Of a DNA stretch of 64,000 nucleotides, positions 21,390 through 31,260 are shown one piece after another. The stretch covers positions 310,001 to 374,000 of the forward strand of contig JAFEMH010000760.1 of NCBI GenBank assembly GCA_022495995.1. The letters run 5' to 3'. The stretch is from Adenophora triphylla var. japonica. Lineage: Eukaryota > Streptophyta > Magnoliopsida > Asterales > Campanulaceae. The notes below the pieces were generated by a model, which saw only the letters and a list, made by a program, of their open reading frames with translations, searched no databases and was not told where the DNA came from. How positions within the stretch are numbered: position 1 is the first letter of the stretch; the number at the start of each line of letters is the position of its first letter. Both the position numbers and the translations under genes were made by a program.

Positions 21390-22382
21390 ATGTGCTATCG
21401 CCCAAGGCCAGCAAAAAGCCAACAGAGCCAGAGCCGCAACCCGGTCTGCCCGTACTCGAAGAAGCAAGTTTCGGAAAGGAGGACCCGATCCTTACCCAGC
21501 CTCAAGCAGACCCAGGCGAACATTTCCCTTTGGTCTCTGCTCACATCTTCATACCCTCATAAGCTCAAGCTGGAGGAAAGTCTAGCCCGTACCATGGTCC
21601 CCGTGGACGCAACTCCAGAAGAAGTAATCCAGATGATCGACAATATCCACTATGGAAACATCATCACCTTCACAGACTTAGACCTGCCAAAATTTGGGGC
21701 TGATCACAATGAGCCGATATACATCACTGTCCAGTTAGATGAGCGGCGCCTTCCCCGCATGCTTGTTGACGGGGGCTCAGGAATGAATGTCTTGCCCGCC
21801 AAGATGATGGATCTGCTTGACATCAAGCCCATAGATTTGAAGCCTTCGGTCCACACTGTCAAAGTTTACGATTCTACCTCCCGCACAGTTCTCAGGGTTG
21901 CTACCTTAAACATTTGGTTCAGCAAATGGATGATGCCTACCGAATTTCAAGTGTTGGACATTCCTATCACTTTCACAGCTATTCAGGGAAGACCATGGCT
22001 TCATCAAATGAACGATGTGGCATACACCTTTCACCAATGCATCAAATTCATGCAAGGAAATGAACTGACAACTGTCTACGGGGATAGCGTCACCACCGAA
22101 GGGACCTGCACCAATAGCATTCCAGTGTTAGAAATCAAGCATGAAGATGATATGGCATTAACTGAATTCACAATGGAAACTTCCAAGATCCAAATATGTA
22201 GCGTGGACCTTCCGTTATTCTGTGATAAGATCCCTCCTGCCATGAAAATGATGAAACTCATGAACTTCATCTCAGGACTGGGGCTCGGCAAAATGTTACA
22301 AGGCCAACACCAAATCAATGAAGTCAAGGACCACAATACAGTCCAGGGGCTTGGTTATGTGCCCAAACCTGCTGACATCTGA
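21390..22382 (+). CDS. Tat-2 protease domain 2
   Basis: An open frame of 330 residues. From about residue 85 it reads NIITFTDLDLPKF, HNEPIYITVQLD, active site MLVDGGSGMNVLPAKMM, VKVYDSTSRTVL, FQVLDIPITFTAIQGRPWLH and AYTFHQCIKFM, aligning end to end with domain 1. The C-terminal part GLGLGKMLQGQH and QGLGYVPKPADI matches the segment that follows the protease in Ogre polyproteins, so this copy is the one joined to downstream pol. The active site is DGG rather than DTG. Confidence 0.8.
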   Translation: MCYRPRPAKSQQSQSRNPVCPYSKKQVSERRTRSLPSLKQTQANISLWSLLTSSYPHKLKLEESLARTMVPVDATPEEVIQMIDNIHYGNIITFTDLDLPKFGADHNEPIYITVQLDERRLPRMLVDGGSGMNVLPAKMMDLLDIKPIDLKPSVHTVKVYDSTSRTVLRVATLNIWFSKWMMPTEFQVLDIPITFTAIQGRPWLHQMNDVAYTFHQCIKFMQGNELTTVYGDSVTTEGTCTNSIPVLEIKHEDDMALTEFTMETSKIQICSVDLPLFCDKIPPAMKMMKLMNFISGLGLGKMLQGQHQINEVKDHNTVQGLGYVPKPADI

Positions 22383-23375
22383 GACGACAAGAGGCTAGCA
22401 AGCACCAAAGCAGTAGCCCGCAAAAGGGGAACCTCCTACGGCACACCCAACCTCCGACCTTACAGCTTCAACCTCGCTCGCTAATTCGTCAAAGGAACCG
22501 ACAAGTGAACTGATAAATATGAGAAAGGAACTGAGGGAACTGACAGCGAAACTGATGAAGATGAGAAAGGAACTGAGGGAACTGATAGCGGAACTAATGA
22601 AGATGAGAAAGGAACTAAGGGAACTGACAGCGGAACTGATGAAGATGGGAAAGGAACAGGAAAAGTTAGCACAGAGACTAAAGAAGATGGGAAAGCCGAT
22701 ACCGAACCTCAAGCATTTCGTAGGACTCGGGGCCAATCCGATAAGGGGAGCGTTCCTCGACATCACCGCAATACCTAGACCCGTCGCCACAATGGGTTCA
22801 AGATGAGTACTCATTCAAAGGGATCCCTGATATAAAAGAACAGCTCGAGACACTCTTCTTGGGAGACATGCTATTCGGTCCAGCCTGCGAAGCCACATTC
22901 GAAATAGTAATCTCGAAGAAGAAGGAACTAGAATTAGTGGAAGATGCTCTAAGTGGACTCGCTCTGAGTAATCTTTTTCAAAGAAGTCATGGATGTTCCA
23001 AACCCGATTGATCGGGCTCGAGGACGTATGATCGCCATGATTGGGACAGTAGAAGCCAAGCATTTTGATCCTCGAACCCTCACCAAATATCCTTCAATAC
23101 CACTAAAGAACTGGGTGACTTTCACCGGATCAAGGGAAAGCAAGAAAGAGATGGTAGATAAATTGGGGCTACTCCCCTATCTCCCTAAACCTAATCTCGA
23201 ACCCTCTGAGTCTCTCGCTGTCAAATTCAAGTCCTCTGAGTCGTCTGACGGCCTCATGCCAGAAGACTATGATTATGTAGCCAACAATGTATTTCCTTTC
23301 GTCTTAAATGAATAGTTCGACCTTTGGGATTATCCCCTCATTGCCACTTTAATAACTGATAAGTTAACTAGCAAC
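22383..23375 (+). pseudogene. Tat-2 acidic pre-RT linker
   Basis: In the protease-2 frame there are 3.5 copies of a 42-bp repeat at about 22510-22655 encoding an acidic 14-residue unit (TDEDEKGTEGTDSG). Another frame of the same DNA reads a heptad-like MRKELRELTAKLMK, which is probably a shadow. Downstream fragments (LFLGDMLFGPACEATFEI, then 22989-23315 VPNPIDRARGRMIAM) continue in other frames. Acidic, poorly conserved linkers before RT are usual in this lineage. The CACTA element inserted at its end. Confidence 0.6.
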
Positions 23376-23720
23376 CACTACAAGAAAAATAGCCTTTTGT
23401 ATCGCTTTACGTGATTGCTAAAAAAGCGATCACCATAGACCGAGATAAGGAGACGGAAATAAAAAGCAATCACGTTACCTTAGCGAGATGACGATGCAAT
23501 CACATGTGCAATCACGTTTGGTATTTTCGTCCGAAGCGCCAACGCGGGAAACAGGAGGGAAAATGAAAAATCAAATGTGACCGCTTTTTAAAAAATGTGA
23601 TGACTTTTGCAATCACGTTTGATTAATTATATAATTTAATCAATATAAATACATGAAAAAAGTAATTTTAATAAAAGGTGATGGCCAATACAATCACGTA
23701 ATACCTTAAATGATATAAAA
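23376..23720. repeat. CACTA left terminal and subterminal repeats
   Basis: After the terminal repeat, GCAATCACGT-like motifs recur at least seven times up to about 23700, several next to each other (for example 23490-23520). They are the inverse of GTGATTGC at the right end. In En/Spm such motifs bind the TNPA-type protein for excision and promoter control. Confidence 0.8.
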
Positions 23721-23756
23721 AAATAAGAAATAAATCTCATATACCTAAATAAATCA

Positions 23757-23970
23757 AGCGCCTCTCTCTCTATTTGCTTTCTCTCTCTATCCGCTCTCTC
23801 CCCCGCTCTGCCTCTCTCCGCTCAGCATTCTCTTCCGCTCCGGTCGTCTCTCTGCTCAGCGTCTCTCCGCTCCGATCGTCTCTCCCTCCGGTCGTCTCTC
23901 CCTCCGATCATCTCTTGGCTCGTCGTCTCTCTCTCTCTGCTCGTGTCTCTCTCTTCGATCCGAGCCAGTT
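23757..23970. repeat. CT-rich tract in CACTA
   Basis: About 210 bp dominated by CTCTCT and CCGCTC pieces on the plus strand. Its position ahead of the transposase gene suggests promoter or 5' UTR sequence. A 74-residue frame here is a composition artefact. Confidence 0.7.
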
Positions 23971-24505
23971 AAAGAGTTATAATTCCCCTCTATTTTGAGT
24001 TTTTAACATGGATTTGACCATTTTGATTCGAAATTGGTCTATAAGTACACAAATATTGCGTCTTGTATGAATTTAAGATAGTTTGATTTGATTTTGAAAA
24101 GTCAAATTTTGACTGTTTTGGTATATTTTGTTGGTGTATTTTTGTTGATTAGCTAAGTTCTCGATTTAGGGTTTATTTTTAACCCAAAATTAGGGTTTAA
24201 TTCCTGGTGTTCTTCCCCTAATTTTCATGGATTTCCAATGTGGTTTTTCTTTTGTGTTGATTTCTATTGCGTCAAATATGGACATATTACCAAGTCTTCC
24301 AAGTTATTGTGTATCGAGATAAATTTGTGTAAATCGGCGTGCTCCAAATTGACGAGAAATTTGTTACAAACCATCCTTATTTGCATCTCTTAGACTTTTA
24401 GTGGTCGTTGACTGTCAAAAGTCATTGTATGATGTTTATGTGCATATTGTATGTTCTTTCTATACATTTGCTGGGATAAGTGGGGTTATGACCCAATACC
24501 CCCAC

Positions 24506-24795
24506 TTATCCTAGCAAATGAAGACACTTGCCTGACACATTGTTAAGTTGCTCTGAGGTTCTTGATATTTATTTTAACTCATCATTATCACTCCTGTAAT
24601 GTTCTTAGTAGAGAAATTCCCCTCTTCTCTGTTGGACCTCCCACTCTAATTTATCCTAGCAAATGAAGACACTTGCCTGACACATTGTTAAGTTGCTCCA
24701 AGGTTCTTGATATTTATTTTAACTCATCATTATCACTCATGTAATGTTCTTAGTAGAGAAATTCCCCTCTTCTCTGTTGGACCTTCCACTCTAAT
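24506..24795 (+). repeat. 145-bp tandem duplication in CACTA
   Basis: The segment starting TTATCCTAGCAAATGAAGAC at 24506 is repeated from 24651 with only a few differences. It lies in non-coding sequence upstream of the transposase. The region from 23970 to 25188 otherwise shows no gene; it is probably 5' UTR or intron. Confidence 0.9.
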
Positions 24796-25188
24796 TTGTT
24801 GTTATAGTGAGGTTTTAGGCTTTCATTGATTATTGTTGTTTATTCTTCACCCTCTAATCATTTTCCCTTTCGTTAATCTGGTAATATTTGCATGTGTTAT
24901 GTACGTTGACTTCTGATTTGATCACATCTTCCTTGTGTTTATTCTTTTGATCTCTAATTTATTTTCCTTTTCTTCTTATAATCAATTTTAATTGATATTA
25001 TTTTCTTCTTAAGTTTTTAAACTCTTTTGTCAAGCTAAGAAATTTTGAATAGCGGATTTTTTTTTCCAATACAAACTTTTTTTTCCCAATAAAATGCTTG
25101 CATTCTGGCATGTCATGATGCTATGGTTTGTTAAGTGCAACTCGTTTTAGTCAAGTTTAAATACAATTTATAATTTTTTTCGGGAATC

Positions 25189-28100
25189 ATGTCTAATCGA
25201 GATTGGATGTATGTGAATTTGAATGATAAGTCCAACCGTGCAATATTTATTAAGGGGGTAGAAGAGTTTCTGGACTTTGCATTTTCGCACCTTGAGTGTG
25301 TGGAGGATGGCATGATTCGGTGTCCATCTACCAAATTGATTTTAGTTGTTACAAAACAAGAGAATCTGTACGTGTGTGTCTACTTTTAAATGGGTTTGTT
25401 TCTGACTATAAAAGGTGGAGTAGACACGGGGAATCCGACATTGAGATGGATATTAATATTGAGGATGAGGGAAATAATGAGAGTTGGGCTAATGAAATGT
25501 TAATGGAAGCCGCGGGTCCAAACTTTGAGCCCTATAATGAGAATCCTAATGTTCAATCTAAAATGTTTTATGACTTGTTTGAGTCTTCTAATGAGCCGTT
25601 GTGGAAGGGTTGTAAGTCTTATACCACACTGAGTGCCATAAGTCAGATTTTACACTTTAAATCTGAGTATGGCTTACCCAATAAAGGCGTAGATCAAATA
25701 CTTATGTTTATAAAACGTATGCTACCGGAGGATAACAAGCTACCTGATTCTTATTATAAGTGTAAGGCAATGATGAAGGGTCTCGGTCTTCCTTGTGAGA
25801 AAATACATGCATGCGAAAATGATTGTGTCTTGTTTTGGGGAAATAATAAAGACTTGAAAACATGTCCTGTGTGGTGAGCCTAGGTACAAAATGTTTGATG
25901 TTGCCGTAAGGGAAAAACGTAAGCCTATTCCGAGAAAGGTCTTACGTTATTTTCCACTTATTCCTAGGCTTCAAAGACTTTACTTGTCATCAAAGACAAA
26001 TTTGAACATATGAGGTGGCATGGTGTAAAGCGTATGATTGTTGAGGGTGAGCTTAGGCATCCGGCTGATGGTGAGGATTGGAAGGATTTTGATCGGCAAT
26101 ATCCTTCCTTTTCTGCAGAGGTTCGTAACATTAGACTTGGTTTGGCAACAGATGGGTTTAACCCATTTGGGCACTCGAGTAAGCCTCACTCAACATGGCC
26201 AGTGTTCATTGTCCCTTATAATCTCCCACCATGGATGTGTATGAAGCCAGAATACATGTTTATCCCTTTGGTCATTCCTAGTCCTAAAAGCCCAGGTAGA
26301 GAACTTGATGTATATCTGGGGCAATTGATAGATGAGTTAAAGACATTGTGGAATGTAGGGGTTGACACATATGACATTTCACTCAAACAAAATTTCAACA
26401 TGAAATTTGCTCTAATGTGGACTATTAGTGACTTTCTGCATATGGTATGTTATCGGGTGGAGCACACATGGAAAGAATTCATGTCCTTGTTGTTTAGATA
26501 CTAGTATAGCTTTTAACCTTACGGAAGGCGAAAAGTCGTGCTACTTTGGGTGTCATCGTCGATGGTTGAGTCCTAAGCATAGATAGCAGTCTGATAAGCA
26601 CAAGTTTAATAATAAAGTTGAGCGTAAAATGACACCCCGAAGAAAAAGTGGAGATGAAATTTTGGCTTATGTAAGCTGAATTTGATTCGATCACCTTAGG
26701 GAAAGGGAATAATAGTGATGAAAAAACTCGTGGGTTTGGGGTTGATCATAATTGGACCAAAAAGTATTTTCTTTGAGTTGCCGTACTGGAGTAAACTTTT
26801 GATTCGACATAACTTAGACTTGATGCACATTGAGAAGAATGTTTTTGATAATATTTTTTATACTGTAATGAATGTTAATCGGAAAACCAAAGACAACTTT
26901 AAATCTCGCAAAGATTTAAAAATTCTTGGCATTAGAGCAGAATTGCATCCAATAGAGAGGCAAGATAGAAATCCGATATTGCCAAAAGCCAAGTACACAT
27001 TGACAAATGAACAAAGCAAGCAAGTGTATGAGTGGTTGTAGTTGCTAAAAGTCCCAGATGGGTATCTTTGGAAATATTTCTCGGTGTGTTAACCCGAGGG
27101 GGTGCAAGATATACTGGGCTTAAGACACATGATTGTCATGTTTTAATGGAGAGATTCATGCCAATTGCCTTTCGTGAATTCTTACCCAAGGAAGTCTCAG
27201 GAACCTTTAAATGTATTGAGCCAAGTTTTTCGTGGTATATGCTCAAAGGTATATAAAGAAGAAGAGTTAAATAAGCTTGAATCAGGTATAGTTGAAACTT
27301 TATGTAAGCTTGAGATGATTTTTCCTCCTTCTTTCTTTGATTCTATGGAGCACCTACCAATTCACTTGGCATATGAGGCCAAATTAGGAGGACCGGTGCA
27401 ATATCATTTGGATGTATCCATTTGAAAGGTAATAACCTATAGTGTTTTCAACTTTCCTTTTGATTTTTTTTTCTACTAGAAAACCAATTCATGATATTTT
27501 CTCACTTAATATGTGTATATATATTTCTTTTAAATACGAAGGTGCATGCAATACCTTAAAAAAAGGTGCGCAATAAAGCTTGTCCAGAAGGCTCCATTGC
27601 AGAAGCATATTGGATTGAGGAAATTGTCAACTTTTGTTCTCATTATTTTGACTCTAGTATTCTTACCAAGTTCAATAGAACCAATCGAAATGATGATGGG
27701 GGTCAAAAAGAATATAAAGGAGAAGTACCGGGTTTGCACCAAGTGGTCGTGCCTTAGGCAAAGCGGGAAGAAACCGTTGGTTGTCATGTGAAGAACTTAG
27801 GGCTATATCCTTATACATCTTACTCAACTGTGATTATGAGAAAGCTTATGATAAAATAAAGTAAGTATCTCTTTTGTAACACAATTTAGAACTAAAATTC
27901 ATTAATTTAATCAATATTCTAATATATGAGTTGTTTTTAAATCTTATTTCCAGTGAACATAGGGCTTTAGCGAAAGAGCTTCATCCGAATATGTCTGAAT
28001 TGCAAGTAGATCAAGAACACTACTCTACCCTAGTTGAATGGTTTCATCAGCAGTTTCAAAATGACAATCATCTCCATTTGAGGATATTAGCAGAGGGGCC

Positions 28101-28473
28101 CCATAGAAATGTGATTAGTTATAATGGCTTCAATGTTAATGGGTTTCGCTTTCATACAAAGAAAATGGAGCAAAGAAAGGCAACTCAAAATAGTGGAATT
28201 TTAGTCCAAGGAAGTAATGAAGACTATTATGGACATTTAGAGGAGGTCATTGAAGTAGGTTACTATAGAGAGAACACAATTTTCTTGTTTAAATGTGAAT
28301 GGTATGATACAAAAAAAGGGGTTGAAGTCGATAAGTATGGATTTACCAAGGTGAATACAAAATCAAGACTAAGGTCATATGAACCTTTTGTGATTGCATC
28401 TCAGGTTGTTCAAGTGTTCTATGCAAGTCTTGTGTCAAAAAAGGAAGGCTGGCCAAGCTGTTATTTTGACTAA
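25189..28473 (+). pseudogene. CACTA transposase (TNP2-like, Transposase_21)
   Basis: Starts MSNRDWMYVNLNDKSNRA, the transposase-associated N-terminal domain. Further segments in order: GLPNKGVDQILMFIKRMLPEDN and YKCKAMMKGLGLPCEKIHACENDC; the Transposase_21 core RWHGVKRMIVEGELRHPADG, PFGHSSKPHSTWPVFIVPYNLPPW, FALMWTISDF; LDLMHIEKNVFDNI; LPIHLAYEAKLGGPV (DUF4218-like); and EGSIAEAYWIEEIVNFC, RKATQNSGILVQGS, DYYGHLEEVIEVGYY (DUF4216-like). At least six frameshifts or stops, plus introns (about 27425-27545 and 27860-27950), split it. It would catalyse element cut-and-paste if intact. Confidence 0.9.
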
Positions 28474-29079
28474 AGCAAGAAACACTTATGATGATGTGGA
28501 AAATGATCAAGATGAAGTTGCAAACACATATCGGGAGAATGAGATTCTTGTTGTAAATTCATGTGAGTTTGGACCGTGAAGATGATAATAGTACACTCCA
28601 CGATGACTCCCATCCAGGATTTGAAGTTGAACATGATAATGACAATGAAGGTTTTCTTACTCATGATGATGATGGTTTCCTTAGTGATGATGATTCCATC
28701 GATAATGATGATAATGAGAAGGATATCCCTAGTGACGCGCGATGATTTTGGTGATGAGAACAATGATGGCAGTGAAAATTACTAGTATGAATCCTAATCA
28801 ATCTATATATAAATATTTCGATCCTATATAATTCTTGATTTGTGATATTGGTTGTTTCTTTAATCAATCTATATATAAATATTTCAGCCCTATTGAAATA
28901 TTTTTTTTCTTTTCTTTCTCAGGTATGGCAATGAGAGGTAAAGGTGGAAAACAATCACTTGGTAGAGGTTCTACGAGTAACAACCCCCTATTTGGTAATG
29001 GTATTCTTATCTAATTTTTTACTATTATTCTTTATTTTAAGTGTAAATTCATGTGAGTTTGACCGTGAAGATGATAATA

Positions 29080-29555
29080 TTAGAGTGCATGATGTTTATA
29101 GCCTTCATGTTTCAGCAGTGTCATCCTTCATTCGCCTCCTAATTCCTCTAGTGTTCTACATGGTTGTCATTTTCTCAAATACGCTTTATTCTTTACGCAA
29201 ACCTAATCATACGAGACTCAATTTCGGTGAAGGAAAAGTTCATTCATGCAAAGGTGCAATTTTATCATATCCCTCTCCTCTTGTCCTTAAAGGCAATTGC
29301 ATGTTATTGGAACCGAGATAAAGCTGTTTGTTATTCTCTTTTTGAAGTTTATTCGGATTACATGCTTGTTGTCGGTTTTCTTATTCAATTTCAATGTCGT
29401 CATATGTGTCATGTAATCATCTTCAAGCATTAGAGTGCATGATGTTTATAGCCTTCATGTTTCGGCGGTGTCATCCTTCATTCGCCTCCTAATTCCTCTA
29501 GTGTTCTACATGGTTGTCATTTTCTCAAATGCGCTTTATTCTTGTATATCTAATC
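29080..29555 (+). repeat. Internal direct duplication in CACTA, 350-bp spacing
   Basis: The 120-bp block starting TTAGAGTGCATGATG occurs at 29080 and 29430, as in the left CACTA fragment. It lies between the two versions of the TNPA-like first exon. Confidence 0.8.
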
Positions 29556-29992
29556 ATACGAGACTCAATTTTATCATTTTCTCAAATCTGCTATTGTTGT
29601 TGTTCTTTGAATCTTGAAATTGCATCTTGTGTGTGAGAGTGTTATTCTTGGCTATTTGAAATTGCATGTTCTTTATTCTGTTGTTGTTGTTGTTCTTTAT
29701 TCTTTGAAATTGCATGTTGTTGTTGTTGTTGTTGATGTTACCATTCTATAATATAAGGAGCCGAGATGCATGAGCATTCCGGAATTAACAACCGGGCGGG
29801 GACAATATATAAAATGAACATGTTTTTCCCCACAATTGAAAACACTATATTTGTGCACCTCAATGCCCATTCGGTTGACAAACCACTCCCTTGAACGCTT
29901 TTCTCCCGAGTGGATGGGAACTTGCCTCTTGTTTGAACCCTTGAGTTCATGCCTCAAATCCTTGGCTTTTGAGGGGAAAGCTGCTATGGCTC

Positions 29993-29995
<3 letters not shown>

Positions 29996-30064
<69 letters not shown>
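29996..30064. repeat. (TA)n microsatellite in CACTA
   Basis: About 69 bp of TA repeats, the counterpart of 1389-1451. It accounts for the poly-IY reading frames on both strands. Confidence 0.95.
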
Positions 30065-30067
<3 letters not shown>

Positions 30068-31260
30068 CACAAAAAAAAGTTGCATTACCATTAAAAATTC
30101 TAATATGCCCTTTCAACATTTTAGTAAAACCCAAATCATATTGGATTAAGTTGTTTTGTGTTAGTACAAACATCAACGGCACAACAAATAAAGCTCACTA
30201 TTTAAAGTTGTGATGATTACGTATGTGTTCACTTCACTAGTCAACCTAGAGACTTGGTTGACTTTGCTTTGATGATCATTATTATTATTTTCAATTACTC
30301 CCCCACCCCCAATAACGCATACAAGTCTAGGGTGTGATATGTAAATAGTCAAGTTGTTAATTTGTTACATTTTTAGTTAGTTTGTTGAGTCGGCTAGTTG
30401 TTGTATCTAACTAAGCTGTAAGTATTAACTTGTTAGTGACTTGTATATAATGTAGAAATAAGGGATTGTACTATTCATTCAAGAAACTAGAAAGGGAAAG
30501 GAAATCTGCTGTAGTATAGATGAAAGTGTTTTACCGTCGGATGGTTGTCATTTTTGCATATATTCGGAAGTTTGTTTTCACAAAAGGCGGCATGATACGG
30601 ATAACGGCTTACGTGGTTACGATTGGTCTTTTGAAATATATTTTTCTTTTCTTTCTCGGGTATGGCAATGAGAGGTAGAGGTGGAAAACAATCACATGGT
30701 AGAGGTTCTATGAGTAACAACACCTATTTGGTAATATTTTTTTTACGAGAGAATATCTCCTTCATTAATGAATTACTTTTTATCTATAAATTTTTATTTA
30801 TTCTTTATTTTATGCAAAACCAATGTAAGATTTCAAGTCCCATTGTATTCCTTGGAGTTGCGGGAATCGAAAGGGGAACGAATGGCACAAATCCCATTGT
30901 TGGAAGGGAGTCCAATTCAAGGAACATTCAACCGAGAAAATATGGATAACACTAGGCGGCCAACTTTTGTTAACTCGAGTTAGCCTCTAATGGTATTCTT
31001 ATCTAATTTTTTTTTACTATTATACTTTATTTTAAGCAATACCAATGTTTAATTTCAAGTTCCATTGTTTTCCGAGTTTCAAGAATTGGAGTTCCAATAA
31101 TCGGAAGAGGAAGGGAATAAATGGTAATGACACGGTTTCAATTGTTATTCTTTTTTTTTTTTTTAATTTCAATTTTATTCTTTAGTTTCATTTGTGAACA
31201 AGTTAGTACTTTAATTTGATTCAATGTATAATATCAATTTCACTTTTAAATCGATTCCAG

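Larger units (their letters stand above)
28474..31260 (+). pseudogene. CACTA TNPA-like gene, 5' exons and introns (copy 2)
   Basis: Matches window positions 1-2660. Two versions of the same first exon, MAMRG(K/R)GGKQS(L/H)GRGS, start at 28925 and 30662, and Gly/Arg-rich exons follow (GIERGTNGTNPIVGRES near 30862; IGVPIIGRGR near 31088). An Asp-rich stretch at 28563-28745 (NDNEGFLTHDDDGFLSDDD) is probably the acidic end of the TNP2 gene. A (TA)n tract is at 29996-30064. Relative to copy 1 this segment shows systematic changes at CAG/CTG triplets, some of which destroy splice sites (CAG to CGG before 30661). Confidence 0.7.

Noticed and set aside
22395..22814. Minus-strand 139-residue Ser/Pro repeat protein
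   Set aside because: Complement of the acidic 42-bp repeat in Tat-2.
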